Assembly: GCA_033239125.1 (NCBI GenBank)
Contig: BSWB01000008.1
Coordinates: 774,001-838,000, forward strand
Source: Fagopyrum homotropicum
Taxonomy: Eukaryota > Streptophyta > Magnoliopsida > Caryophyllales > Polygonaceae
Direction: 5' to 3'
DNA length: 64,000 nt
Part shown: piece after piece, positions 30,206-41,921 of the stretch
Position numbering within the stretch: the stretch's first letter is position 1
Layout: each line of letters begins with the position of its first letter
Position numbers and translations under genes: made by a program
The notes under the pieces: model-generated
Seen by the model: only the letters and a program-made list of their open reading frames with translations
The model's database searches: none
Told to the model about the DNA's origin: nothing

Positions 30206-32507
30206 TGTAACACCCCAAATTCTCAGAACTCGGGACATTACTGGTTAGGACCTCACAATGGGTCCCGACCTCAGTTTGACAACAATATTACTAGGATCTT
30301 GCAACAAGACACAAATAAGGAAAACCGAAATTCATAAAATAGTATTTTAAGGTAATGAATGCAACACGGTCTAGCAGCCTAAAGTACTTAAAAGGGAAAA
30401 ACAACAGCTGTCTTAACAAAAGAAACCACAATAACCAACAACCCCCAACCCTAAGGAGTACGGAGACCCGGCTGACCACTACTTCCGGATCACTCAGCTG
30501 CTGGTCTAACCTGTGGTAAATCTAAAAACACAACAAGAGAAACCATTAGCTAGTTATCTAAATATTAGAAGAATAATAATAGCACACACACACGTATAAA
30601 AATATAAACACCCATCATGCTTTCAAACAAGTCCATTTTATTATCTTAAGTTATGTTACTCATTCACGCTAATGATACTTATTTTGTGACACGAGGGATT
30701 CCCAAACCTCGCCTCCGCCCCCGTGTAACCTTCAGGAATGGATCCGATGCATCTCACCTTGTACCTGCCTGGTCTGGGTATAGAAAACCTCCCAGTCTCT
30801 TGTCAGAGCTGAACAATGATGTCACGACCCGTTATACATACACTTGGACCTTAAACATAATAATAACGGTCGTCCTAGCAAGTTATTATTATTAAAACAC
30901 ACACATAGCAAACACCACCACTATCACTCAACTAATATCCAGAAACTGGCTAAGTAAGTCGCAAGGACTTACCTGATTCAAAATACACTCTAACACGTCT
31001 CAAATAGTCCGTACTCGTGGTAACTCAAACGCTTGTCAAATAAGGCATGTGGATCAAAATCACATCCAGATGTCCAACCTCATGCTAAGGAATTACGGAA
31101 AAAGTTTCTTACGGTAAAAGACCATTTTACCCTCAGCCGAAGGTTTCTCAAATTTATTCTTAAACTTTCTATTTTCTTTTAAAACTTGTTTCCATACTTT
31201 GTGTCTCTCGGTTAGCTACTTATAGGTCATAAGTTCAAACTTGAATCCACTCGAAAAAGAATAACACTCTTCCTTCTTCCCGGTTACCATCTACTCTATT
31301 ACATATATTATCCGTATTATATACTTTAAACCTTTCTCCTCAACTCATTTGTTTAATTGTGTAATTATTCGGTACTCATATATATATATATATCTACATA
31401 TTTTATTTCCCATCTTGTACGGATATAGGTACACTTACGTCATGAGTATATATATTCTTATGTTTCTTTATATATAAATCCTGAAATCCCAACTTATTTA
31501 TATATGTATTTATATCTCCTTTATATTTTACTCACCTTTATTATTTCTGCAAAGCATTGTAGTGCAAATATATATACACTTATACACATATGTGCCTATC
31601 TCTCTCGATCATTCTTATATACCCACAACCCCATTACGCAGCAAGGCTTACAAAGTACTCACCTACAACAGCCCGCAGTAGCCCGTCCTTCCTCAGTTAA
31701 CGGGGTGTAGCCGGCGTCCTGGACCGGGCTCGTATGCCGGCTCGAGCAGGTTCAACACAGTGCACCTACCTTGATCTCACACTGCAGAAACCGGAGAAAA
31801 ACAATGCTGCTGTTCGTTACTTAAACGAAACCGAAGGAACCGAATGGGAAGAAGGGAAGAGAGGGAAAAGAATGGCCGGCTCACCTACTGCAGACCGGCG
31901 TCGGCGGCGCTGGACTCGTGGCAGGACGGCGTTCGGCGACACTGGACTCAGCGGCGGTACGGCGTCGACTCGTTGCTGTGCGAAAACAAGGTGAGGAACG
32001 GAGGAAGGAAGGCGCGATGGACGTGAGGGGAACTAGCGGCTCACCTGGTGGTCTCTGGGTGTCGACAGAAGCGGCGCCTTGGCGGCTAGCGACGCCCTGG
32101 GTGATCGACAGCGGTGTTTCGGTGGCTCGGTGGCGGCTAGGGCCTGCAGTCGCAGCTGTGGAGGGAGAAACGTGTTACGCCGGCGAACAGAAACAGGGGA
32201 GGAAGAAGATAGACGGAGGGTGACTCACCTAGCGGCTGCAGTCGCCGGCGAACGGGGAAGGTAGACAAGGCACGTGGCGGCGGCGTCTTCGGATGAGGCG
32301 GAAGAGCTGTTGGTTACGCTCTTCAGAAGGTAGGGGAGAAGAGGGGAAAGCGGCAGCAGCGTAAGTTAGAATTAGGGTTAGATTAGGTTAATTAAATAAT
32401 TAGGTTAGGGTTAGGATTAGTTTAATGATATGGCTGATGGGCTGATAAGTGGGCCTACTAGTGGGTTGTATCCAGCCTCTCTCTCTTTAAAACAAGATCC
32501 GCAACTC
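30206..32507 (-). repeat. E3 5' LTR, truncated at its outer end
   Basis: It matches 22254-24599 closely up to GATCCGCAACTC and then stops. The remaining 237 bp seen at 24600-24836 are missing. The break lies against a GGGTTTCGGGTTC repeat (32508-32553), suggesting deletion or recombination there. Confidence 0.9.
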
Positions 32508-33037
32508 GGGTTTCGGGTTCGGGTTTCGGGTTTTCGGGTTCGGGAACACCCCGAGTGACCGTGATTTTCCAAAAATTTTACGGCCATTATATAAACCACC
32601 TTCCTTCACAAAAACACCCCATTCCCCAAATCCACACCCCTCTTCCACGACTTAAACTCCGAAAATCCTCCCCATCCCGCATTTCTTCGTTCGGAAACCG
32701 TTTCGAGCGATTCTTGGTGCTAAAGTGAAGCATTTCCGATCATCTACAAGATCCAATCAACAAATCAAGTGGATAATCCCTATAAAAGATGGAATTTGGA
32801 TTCAAAGATCCAAAAACCTAGGTTTTTCTTCTATTTCTCTACTTTGTCAATTCGGGTCTATTTCTCGCAAGAACTTAGAGGAATTGCATAGGATTGGGAA
32901 TGAAATTAGTCTAGGACAGGCTTTGCTGAGGTTGGTGATTGATTTGTTGAGATTTGAGCAAAACATTGTCGAACCACGGTCCCTGTAGGTTCCACGGCTG
33001 TGGTTTTTGTAGAACAGACCGTGATTTTCTCTTTGAG
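32508..33037 (+). other. E1 spacer between pol and ORF3, with TATA-like box
   Basis: It starts with a GGGTTTC/GGGTTC run. TATATAAA is at 32588-32595, followed by a CA/CT-rich tract. A composite palindrome (CCACGGCTGTGG centre, 32992-33003) lies 35 bp before the ORF3 ATG. The arrangement resembles the LTR promoter layout and could be an internal promoter for ORF3; this is inference. Confidence 0.5.
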
Positions 33038-34579
33038 ATGGATTTGATAAGGAGAATGTCTACTAAAAGCAAGAAGAGGAAAGGTGATGCTTCCTCCTCC
33101 TCCCAAGTACCCCCTAGTGAGCCACCATCACCCCCACCTCCTAGAATTCCAAAAATCCATGAGGATTACCTCGATGCCTTAGAAAGGATCGAGAAGAGGG
33201 CGGTCATAGGACCGCGCTACTTAGTTCTTGAGGAGTTAGAGCCGCTGAATGTGGTGAATGACCTGACTTGGCTTTGAGATAGAGCCGGTTTGATCGTCTT
33301 CTCCGCTATTAGGGAAGACCCATATGAGGAGATCACTAGGGAGTTTGTGATTTCTTTCAAGCATAGTGTTATGGATAGGACTGTTTCCTTTAGGCTGATG
33401 GAGGAGAACTACGAGTTCTCGATCTTGGAGTTCGGAGCCTTCTTTGGGTTCCAAGAGACCTTCAATGGTCGTTTTCCTAGCGGTGTATACGCTAAGGATT
33501 TCAGGGAGGACATTGCCATGATCTATGCCAGCGAGGACCACTGGCAGCCAGCTGACACCAAGGCTAAGCTCATCTATCACTTAGCCTTGAAGATAGCCCA
33601 TAGAGTCCTTTTTGAGTGTCTTTTCCCTAGGATCGAGACCCCTCAGAAGATTAAGACAGATGAGTTGTTCCTGCTTTACGCTATGCTGCACGGTAGACCT
33701 GCTGACTGTGCTACCCTCTTAGCCTCCACCATGAGTAAGCTCAAGAATAAGAGAGCCGGCAACATTGGATATGGTGGTATGGTTACCCACATTGCTAGGC
33801 AGTTGGGGATTGATTTTTCTACTTGTATTAGGATCGCAGCAAGACCTTTGGGTCTCAATAGATTAATGACGAGGGGTATCATCTTCCCTAGGCACCGCGG
33901 TCCACCTACCGCCGGTATGCCATGGGAGGAGAGAGGAGGTAGAGGCATTCCGTGGCTCCCTGAGTATTCCATTATGGCTGGACGCCATAATTGGAAGCAA
34001 ACCTTCACTGCTATGCATGCGAATAGGTTAGTAGCACCTCTCTACGTCCCCGATGAGGTACCGGCAGTAGATGTTGAGGAGGAGATAGGAGGAGGTGATG
34101 GTTTTGAGGGAGGAGGTGAGGAGCATGACTTTGGCACATTCCCGGATCAGCCAGCACACTTCCCTGACCCTCCCAGGCGTTCACCACGACCAGCTGGACC
34201 TTCAGGAGCCTCTTCCTCTCGCCGTGCTAGCGTGAGTGAGAGACCGACATGGATAGACACTCCGCCCACTTGGTACGGAGCACAACCGGAGTGGATGGGA
34301 GCTCCACCACCATGGTACAGTCATGCACCAGCAGCACCGGCGGCACCGACTCCACTGGATGCACCAGCATGGTACGGCCAACCACCGGCCTGGTATGAGC
34401 AGCTACCGGAGTGAGCTACCGACCTTTCTAGGAGAGTCGGTGACTTGGAGATCCGCCAGGACACCCGCGATGTACGGGATGATGAGCATGATCGGATGAT
34501 GCGAGATATCTACCGCCAGCAGTTTGGGCGGCATTTCAGCCCCGAGTTCCATCCATTCCCACCATTCCCACCACCATAG
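33038..34579 (+). pseudogene. E1 third ORF (Athila ORF in env-like position), two stops
   Basis: The frame starts at ATG 33038 or 33056 and has stops at 33275-33277 and 34412-34414. The reading continues in the same frame after each to TAG 34577-34579, about 513 codons. After a Ser/Pro-rich start comes a globular part. Its block DELFLLYAMLHGRPADC, then GGMVTHIARQLGIDF (33660-33825), resembles the Athila ORF / putative plant transposon protein families. The tail repeats Trp-Tyr-Gly and Pro (34245-34405). I see no signal peptide or transmembrane stretch, so although the position matches env-like ORFs, nothing here shows an envelope. Function is unknown. Confidence 0.7.
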
Positions 34580-35950
34580 TGATGAGCTTCGAGGATTGAC
34601 AGTTCAGTCGCCCCACCACCGTTTTTAGTGAGTTTATTTTCCTTTTCTTCTTTTCTTAATTTCTTTTTCGAACATTGAGGACAATGTATGTTCTAAGTAT
34701 AGGGTGGGGTGTGACTATGGTTTGTAATAACTCTACTACATTTTCTTGCTTGCTTCTATCCATAACACTTTGCATGTTTCAATTTCATAGTCACACGTTT
34801 CATTATTACATTGCATGAAAAAGTTTGAAAAACCTTTAAAAATTTGAAAATTTTGGAAATTTTGAAAGAGTTTTTGTGCTTCTAAGACTAGAGATGACTT
34901 CTATGATAGTTCTTACTTGTGGAATGAATTTTTGATGACAGTTCTATGCTTAAACGGAACAATGAATTGAAAAGAAATTGAATGTGTTGTTTATCCTTTC
35001 TTGCAAGTTTCATAATGTGAAAGTTCTAACTAAATCATATTGAGAAATTGAAGTTGAAATCACATGATGAGTTCTTATACTTCTTTATGAAATGATTAAG
35101 GCAATTCGATTTTCTTTCTTCTTTCTTTGATCACTTAGCCCCACAATGAAAGTAATTGCCTCCCTTACCTATCTGGGAATTTGGAGGAGTTGATATTTGG
35201 CACGTTTGATGTGGGAGGGCCATGAAAGCAAATTTTTGCATTCAAAGAATAGAATTAATAGGTTTGGGGAAGTCAATCATGACGATGAGTAACTCGGCAC
35301 CATTCACATAGCCGGGTGTTTGTGTCTTGCCAAAGTCGGATTGAGCGATATTCCTAACGAATTATGGTATGTGCATCAAGGGTTTGAGGCATCTCGAAAT
35401 TGAGAAACGCCAATCTCCTAGGCTTCAGTTTTTGTGCACCTCTGTCCATCTTTCAAAAAGTAAAGTCGAAAAAATAATGTGAAAAAGAAGAGAGCAAAGC
35501 TCAAAGTTGATGGTGTGCAATTCAAAGTGAAAAGAAAAAGAATTGGTTATTCATATTCCTGGATTCATGCACCACATCCCTTATAAGTTTCCCTCCCTTC
35601 TGCATTCTAGACTTTACTTGAAAGTCCTTAAGATCAAAAGAATGTTATTTGACTTGGTGATCTAAATTGAAACTTCTTATGCTTGATTTTGACAATACTT
35701 GAAGGTTATGATGTTTGTCTCAAAGTTTAAGCAATTTGTGATGTTTCTTTACTTTACATTCTTTGGTTTATGTATACAAGTGTTTTCAAGAATGATTGAA
35801 GCAAAGTTTGAGGATGATCTATTGACTAGAAGCACATTTACCTAAAGAATGTTTTTGTTTCAAGATTGCATGCATATTTCATACTAACTTGTATTTTAGT
35901 GCTTTTAAAGACCTTGCTTGGGGACAAGCAATGACAACTACGGGGTATTT
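34580..35950 (+). other. E1 3' noncoding region
   Basis: A hairpin ACATTG-AGGA-CAATGT (34672-34687) is followed by CTAAGTATAGGGTGGGG. The block beginning GAGTAACTCGG (35286-35400) is shared with the other Athila elements. A second hairpin TTGCTTG-GGGA-CAAGCAA (35914-35931) is followed by CTACGGGGTATTT, which abuts the 3' LTR and is the likely polypurine primer. There is no ORF. Confidence 0.75.
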
Positions 35951-37646
35951 TGTTAGCATGAAATATTGCGATATTCTAGGCACTTATTTTGGTAATTTTT
36001 CTCTCATTATTGTGTACATAGATGAAGTTTAGAAGCAATTGTTAGATTGTTCCTCTATTATTGTCGATATGGATGTCTGCACTAGCTTTGTGTTGATTGT
36101 AGGCGAAAAGGAGCTAAATGGGAGCTATTGAGAGAGAAAAGAGAGGATTCGATCATGTTTGAGGATTAGGAACACATCAAGGAAGCTAAGGAAGGAGCTA
36201 GGATGAAGAATGTCACGACACAAAGGAAACTACAAGTATTCTACACTTCCAAGCCCTGAATTACGGCCGTAGAAGAGTTCACGCTCTAAACCACGGCCTT
36301 GGATTTTGGCATCATGAGCTTGGAGCATTCCAGTAAGTTAAACGGCCTAAAGTACGGTCGTGGAAGTCACAAGAGACCGTAATCCAATTCCACGCCCTAA
36401 ACCACGGTCGTGGAAACTCTTGAGACCGTGATTTAGGCGATCTTTTGACGAGTCTTTATTTGCCACGTTATTTACGTGATGGGCCGGGACGGTTATTTCT
36501 TTCCCGTCTTATAAAAAGGTCAGAAAAGAGAGTTTTGAGGATCCGCGCTTACGCCCACTTAATCTCACAACATTTGCGTTTGATCCCGCGGAGACGCTGA
36601 CGGCCGCTTGCTTTGGTTGGAGCATTCTTGCCTAGGGTGGATTGAAGATCGCCGAAGGTTTTAACCTCTTTCTTAGGTTTTGACATTGAAGACGGATTGA
36701 CAACCTGTTCTTCATACTTACCTTAGATTCTTGTGAGGTTTTGTGTTATACATTCTGAATCCATCAAACATTGTTTCTTGTGTTACGGATTTGAGAATTG
36801 GTTTTGAAGTTTTATTAAGTATTCGAGGGTTTTCATCTTTTATTCTCTTTGATTTGAATATTGATATCATGACAATGATTGTTGGCTAAAACCCTTTAGC
36901 AATTCTAAGGTGAAGGGTTGATAGTTGTGGCTTAGATAATGATAGATCGATCGTAAATTGATTGGACCCCGAGAGTTAGAGAGATCTCGTCGACGAACCC
37001 AAATCACGGGCTGTTCTTAGAGTTCCACGGTCGTGGTTCTCAAGATCTGACCGTGATTTACTCTAGTTTACGAACTTTGCTTTTACTTTGATTCAAGGTT
37101 AAGGATTAGCTTTAATCTAGTCTTGGTTTACCCTTTTCTAGGTAGTAGTAGGACTCATCACCCTCTATTTCGATTTCGAGTGTCACAACCTTAATCGTTT
37201 TAGTTCATCTTGATCCTTGGGTTACAAGTTTGGGTATTTGAGATTTATTCTTGTCCATAGATCCTTTCTATAGTGAAGCCTCAACAACCTTTATAGAGAG
37301 TGTCCTTAGATAAGTCATATAAAGTCTTGGAACTTCACCGTACACTACTTTACTTTAGCATACCTTTGCAACTCTGGACTCTGTCCTTAGTTCTTTAGTG
37401 TATCTTGAATCGATTGCCACAATTTGACACCTGGATCTTTAGGGTTGCTGTTTTTCCAATATTTGCAAAGCTTTATACCTTTATTTGCTCGATAACTTGA
37501 TACTGGGTTTTGTTTCACCAAATCCCTGTGATCGACACTCTGGAATACTTGCTAATCTACGTAGATCCGTACACTGCGGGTTTGGTTGCTTTTATTCTAG
37601 TTTTATAAATTTAAGACTTGATTGCACGCATGCTTTTGGGCGAACA
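35951..37646 (+). repeat. E1 3' LTR
   Basis: It is the partner of 4086-5768, 1696 bp. It starts TGTTAGCATG, ends GGGCGAACA and is followed by the target duplication ACTAA (37647-37651). Several of its palindromes have drifted, for example CCACGGTCGTGG at 37024-37035. Confidence 0.92.
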
Positions 37647-37651
37647 ACTAA

Positions 37652-38022
37652 ATATATTAGCGTGCTAATAAAAGTGATTCAATCGAGTAAAGCCCGTAGA
37701 CTTTAATTAAGCGGTATGGGCTTAATGGGATTCTATTAGGTCATTATATATAAACGTTATTAGGTTATGGTTCCCGATACGTCAAATCAATCAACAATTT
37801 TCTATTCTCTTCCCATCAGAGAGAAAACCTAAGGAAACCCTAAGGAGGTTTAACTGAGGAAGACTGTATACCTGCGACGCTCATTCGGATCGTAGATTCC
37901 GCACTAAAGTTTTGATCCGATTGCTACTATAGAACCAGGTATGTAAATTCTAGATTCCTTAATAACCCTAGCATGATATCGATCCTTGCGTTTACGGTTT
38001 AGGAAATTTGATTATTCCAACA
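37652..38022 (+). repeat. E0 copia 5' LTR, right piece
   Basis: It continues from 4085. It contains a TATA box (TATATATAAA, 37745-37754) and an AG-rich leader, and ends CCAACA right before the PBS. Together with 4013-4085 it gives a 444-bp LTR. Confidence 0.75.
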
Positions 38023-38024
38023 AG

Positions 38025-38036
38025 TGGTATCGGAGC
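38025..38036 (+). other. E0 primer-binding site
   Basis: TGGTATCGGAGC differs by one base from the initiator tRNA-Met complement used by most plant copia elements, and lies 2 bases after the LTR. Confidence 0.8.
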
Positions 38037-38612
38037 GGTTATCATGTTGAGTTGTTAGGTTTTTTATTTTATTTGTATCGATGTTTTGATACGGTGGTTT
38101 TTTGGGTTTTGATTTTGCTTTGCTTCGCCTTCCCGTACTACATGCTTACGAATCATTATAAAGTTTGAAAAGTCTATACTTTTCTTTAAGTGAGATATTA
38201 TTTGAAAAGCATATTGCTTTATAAAATAATATCATTTTTTATACTTTCCAGTGGCCTCCATTCTCGTTTTCAATATATGTATATATTATATTATGAGAAT
38301 TTGTTTGTGCAGGGCAAGTATTTCACTTCTTTTGGTAAAGTGACGCAGTACAATTTAAATATATTATTATATTTATTTTATAAAATTGTGCTTTCACTTT
38401 TCAATTGTAAAGTGGATTTGTGTACTCTTTTCCTTTCTCTCTGCAGTCCGTATATTGGTTTTATATATTATATATATACATTATTATATATTTTGCAGTG
38501 GCTGACGTGCCTTTTATATTATGCATATATATAAAATATGATGAATGAAAAAGAAAAACAGTGGTTTCACAATGTTTCATTCATTTTCATATTCATTATG
38601 CGTGTATATTGA

Positions 38613-38615
<3 letters not shown>

Positions 38616-38664
<49 letters not shown>
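38616..38664. repeat. (AT)n microsatellite
   Basis: An uninterrupted AT run of about 49 bases in the E0 leader. Confidence 0.9.
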
Positions 38665-38668
<4 letters not shown>

Positions 38669-38958
38669 GATATGGTCATGATTGCGTGCAATCCTACATA
38701 TCCTACTAATAACGTTAATGGGTGGATACCAGACTTTTGAGCATCTAATTTTGGTCTTTTCCACTATATTTTGTATCGATTAAAGATTATCGAGTGTAAT
38801 ATTCGGATTTTATTTACACGAGATATATTTAAGTATCTATATATTTAAAGTTTATTTTAAATTAAATTAATTGAAACAATATGCTACCAAAGTAGTCTAT
38901 GTTGTGTAAATTATTTTAATTTAAAATTATAAGGTTAGTGTATCGTTTGTTTATGCGG

Positions 38959-39256
38959 ATATCAATCGACCCAAAGGAAGGTTGATATTTGGCCAAACAT
39001 TAAATACGCTAGTGATTATACTTGTTTATGCGAATATTGATCGGCCCAAAGGAAGGTTAATATTTGGCCAAGCAAAATCACACTTAAGATAATATATTGA
39101 TTAGTCAATTGTGCTTTCATTAATTATGCGGATATTGATCGGCCCAAAGGAAGGTCAATGTTTGGCCAAATAAAGAAAGCGCATGCAACAATGAATAACG
39201 ATAAATATAAAGGTTATCCATGTGAATGATAGTCGGTCCAAAAAAAGGCTATTGTT
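38959..39256 (+). repeat. Four hairpin repeats in the E0 leader
   Basis: The repeats have stems at 38959-38988, 39033-39064, 39132-39161 and 39225-39256. Each has a loop close to TCGGCCCAAAGGAAGG, and the first three are followed by a TTTGGCCAA word. The stem arms differ between copies but stay complementary. Their place between the PBS and gag suggests a packaging or dimerisation signal. Confidence 0.75.
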
Positions 39257-39368
39257 TGACCGGTTTATTATCAATATTTGATTGTTACATTGAGAGTACT
39301 ATTTACAATTGATGTTTTGTGCAAACATTGAATGTCAAGTTGTGTTGAGTATCTTGTTTTAAAATTAA

Positions 39369-41081
39369 TTGATTAATTGTGTTTTTTCTTTGCTTTTATG
39401 TTTAGTTTCAGCAACTACTACTAATGTTTCTGTTCAAGTCAGTTCCATTCCAATGCTCAATGGGACAAATTTTAAGGTCTGGAAGGAGAATGTGGAAATC
39501 GTTCTAGGATGTATGGATCTAGACCTTGCGTTAAGGACTGAACGACCCACTTTGGCTGAGGATAACTCCAATGAAGCGAAAGTAGAGAAGTGGGATCGCT
39601 CTAACCGCATGTGTCTTATGATCATGAAACGTTCCATTTCGGAAGCGTTTCGGGGCTCTATTTCTGAGAGAAAAGATGCTAAGGAATCCTTTGAGGCAAT
39701 TCAGAAATATTTTGCCAAGAATGAGTAAGCAGAAACAAGCAACCATTTGGCTGTTTTGATTTCTATGAGGTACAAAGGAAAATAAAATATAAGGGAGTAC
39801 ATTATGAAAATGTCAAATCTTGCGGGAAAACTAAAGCCACTAAAGTTAGAGATAAATGATGATTTACTCGTGCATTTTATTCTCCTGTCTCTTCCCACAC
39901 AATTCAGTCATTTTAAGGTGAGTTATAATAATCAGAAGGAGAAATGAACTCTTAATGAGCTCATTACACAATGTGTGCAAGAAGAGGACAAGATAAAAAG
40001 AGATAAGACAAAAAGTGCTCACTTTGCATCAAGCTCTCAAAACAAATCAAAGAAGAGGGCTAAGGATACTACAGTTGGTACACATTTGCAGAAAAAGGCA
40101 AAGAAGCAAAGTGATGAACTCACTTGTTTTTTTTTGCAAAAAGGAAGGACATATGAAGAAAGCATGTTCTAAGTACGCTGCTTGGCGTGAAAAGAAGGGT
40201 AACGTTATCACTCTAGTTTGTTCTGAGGCTAATTTAGCTTTTGTACCTATTGACACATGGTGGGTAGATTCTGGTGCTACTACTCACATTTGTGTGTCAA
40301 TGCAGGGTTGCCTTTGGAGTCGACCACCAAGTGATGCTGAAAGATTCATCTATGTTGGCGATGGCAATAAAGTTCCTGTGGAAGCAATAGGGCATTTTAG
40401 ATTAAATTTAAGTACTGGATGTTATTTGGATTTAAAGGATACTTTTATTTCTCCGTTGTTTAAACGGAATTTAATTTCTACTTCCTGTTTGGACAAAGGT
40501 GGATACCTTTGTAGTTTTGGAAATGGAAAATTCAGTATTTCCTTAAATTCAAATCTTGTTGGTACCGGTATCTTAATTGATCGTCTTATTATGCTAGAAA
40601 CGGTTGCTTCCCATAATGAAATCCTGCACACAGGTTCTAGAGGTACAAATCAAAAATTGGACAAAGATTCTGAATTCTTATGGCATAAGCGCTTAGGCCA
40701 CATCTCTAAACAGAGAATTCAAAGGCTTGTGTCAAAAGGAATTTTTGATTCCCTTGATTTAACAAACTTTCAAGTTTGTGTTGAGTGCGTCAAGGGAAAG
40801 TTAACAAACATAAGAAAGTTAGGTGCCAACAGAAGTACAGAAGTCTTAGAATTAATACATACGGATATTTGTGGTCCATTCCCCACAGCTGCATGGAATG
40901 ATCAACAATACTTTATTACGTTCATAGATGACTACTCCAGATATGGGTACCTTTACTTGATACGTGAGAAATCACAATCTCTAGATGTTTTCAAGGCTTA
41001 CAAAACTGAAGTTGAACTTCAACTTGGTAAGAAGATTAAAGTCGTTAAATCTGACCGTGGTGGAGAATACTATGGCAGATG
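39369..41081 (+). pseudogene. E0 copia gag-protease-integrase, truncated
   Basis: Gag has the copia capsid block IPMLNGTNFKVWKENV near 39444. Its start codon is unclear; the open frame begins at 39369. Stops lie at 39726, about 39784 and 39945. A run of nine T (40127-40135) shifts the frame exactly at the CCHC knuckle (FFCKKEGHMKKAC). Protease has WWVDSGATTHIC (about 40260). Integrase has its zinc site (WHKRLGH ... CVEC) and the first two catalytic Asp (HTDICGP, SDRGGEYYGR). Homology ends near 41081, before the catalytic Glu; RT, RNase H and the 3' LTR are missing. The GAG/INT motifs differ in type from the relic at 2190-4012, so they are separate elements. Confidence 0.88.
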
Positions 41082-41121
41082 TTTGGGGGTAAATTTTATG
41101 AATTCATATTATTAATCATCT

Positions 41122-41921
41122 TGTTATAAAATATCCAGAAATTAGTTATATTTACACATGTGATTAATTTCTTAAAATTTAGCATAAAGCTAATTTGAAA
41201 TTGGGTTTGTAAAAATGTAAAATCTAATAAATATTAGATAAGCTCAAGATTATTTGGGCTTCTACCCATAACATATTTAGTACAAATGCTAATTATTTAT
41301 ATAAATGTGCTAAAATACTAAATTTATTTTTTTTAAAAAAATTAAGAAAAGAAAAGGGGGTGAAGAACACGTTCAGATCACAAGTTTAAGAAAATAATAG
41401 TTTTCTTTAAAAAAATACTAAATGGGGTTTAGTGGGAAGTTAATAAAACTTGTGTTAACTTCCTATAACCTCTCTTCTTTGTTAAATATAAAAGGAAAAC
41501 ATAAGAAGAAAAATGGGGTTAAAAAAAGAGAGAGAATCTTTCTCTACTTCTTCTTCTTCTTCCCAACATTTACAGAAGAACGAAGAGCAAAAATAAGAGA
41601 TGAAGAGAAGGGAGCCACACAAACAAAGAGAGCAATTCAACAAAGAGTGATCTTATTCATCAAGTGATATCATCACTTTCCTTTTCTTTGACTCTCCTAA
41701 GTTGATTTGCATGACCCATGTCGATCGAAAGTAATGATCTTCTTCATGTTGAAACCGTAGTTGGATGAAACCGATGGGTTTCTCCGCTACACAAGATAGC
41801 GCAGTTGGATGAAACCGTTGGGTTTCTCCGCTACACAGGATACCGTAGTTGGTTGAATCGATCAATTCTACCACTACAAAATCGATTTGATCGGAATCAA
41901 TAACTTTCGTTATTCATAACA
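41122..41921 (+). repeat. Candidate LTR (solo or orphan)
   Basis: It starts TGTTAT and ends ATAACA, perfect 6-bp inverted ends. It has a TATA box (TATAAAAGG, 41487-41495) followed by an AG-rich leader. Near the end are two and a half copies of a 44-bp repeat beginning AGTTGGATGAAACCG (41759, 41803, 41847). Flanking 5-mers do not match, and no PBS for tRNA-Met or tRNA-Asp follows. The small ORFs here are not convincing. Confidence 0.35.

Larger units (their letters stand above)
22254..32507 (-). mobile_element. E3: Tekay/Del-type chromovirus (Ty3/gypsy), minus strand, decayed
   Basis: The LTRs end ...GGGGTGTTACA on the minus strand, and the PBS matches initiator tRNA-Met. Gag, protease, RT, RNase H, integrase and a C-terminal chromodomain run from 29930 down to 24991. 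The right (5') LTR lacks about 237 bp of its outer end, so no target duplication can be checked. It inserted 8 bp after the E1 pol stop. Multiple nonsense codons make it inactive. Chromodomains of this group are thought to direct insertion to heterochromatin. Confidence 0.92.
4086..37646 (+). mobile_element. E1: Athila-like Ty3/gypsy LTR retrotransposon, with E2 and E3 nested inside
   Basis: The two LTRs start TGTTAGCATG and end GGGCGAACA (GGGCGAATA in the 5' copy), and ACTAA flanks both sides (4081-4085 and 37647-37651). The order is LTR, tRNA-Asp PBS, gag, [E2], protease-RT-RNase H-integrase, [E3], third ORF, 3' noncoding, LTR. Removing E2 and E3 leaves about 12.8 kb, a usual length for an env-like-bearing Athila element. 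Every reading frame carries stops or frameshifts, so E1 is inactive. It is older than E2 and E3, which lie inside it, and younger than E0, which it interrupts. The Athila assignment rests on the DLGAS protease, the tRNA-Asp PBS and the extra ORF after pol. Confidence 0.92.

Noticed and set aside
2190..41081. A circularly permuted single copia element: INT-RT-RNase H (2190-4012), LTR, then gag-protease-INT (38022-41081), both broken near the second integrase Asp
   Set aside because: The motifs belong to different copia types: the relic has LRSHNSG and Tork-like RNase H, while E0 has KSDRGGEYYGR. The relic is also far more decayed. Two separate elements fit better.
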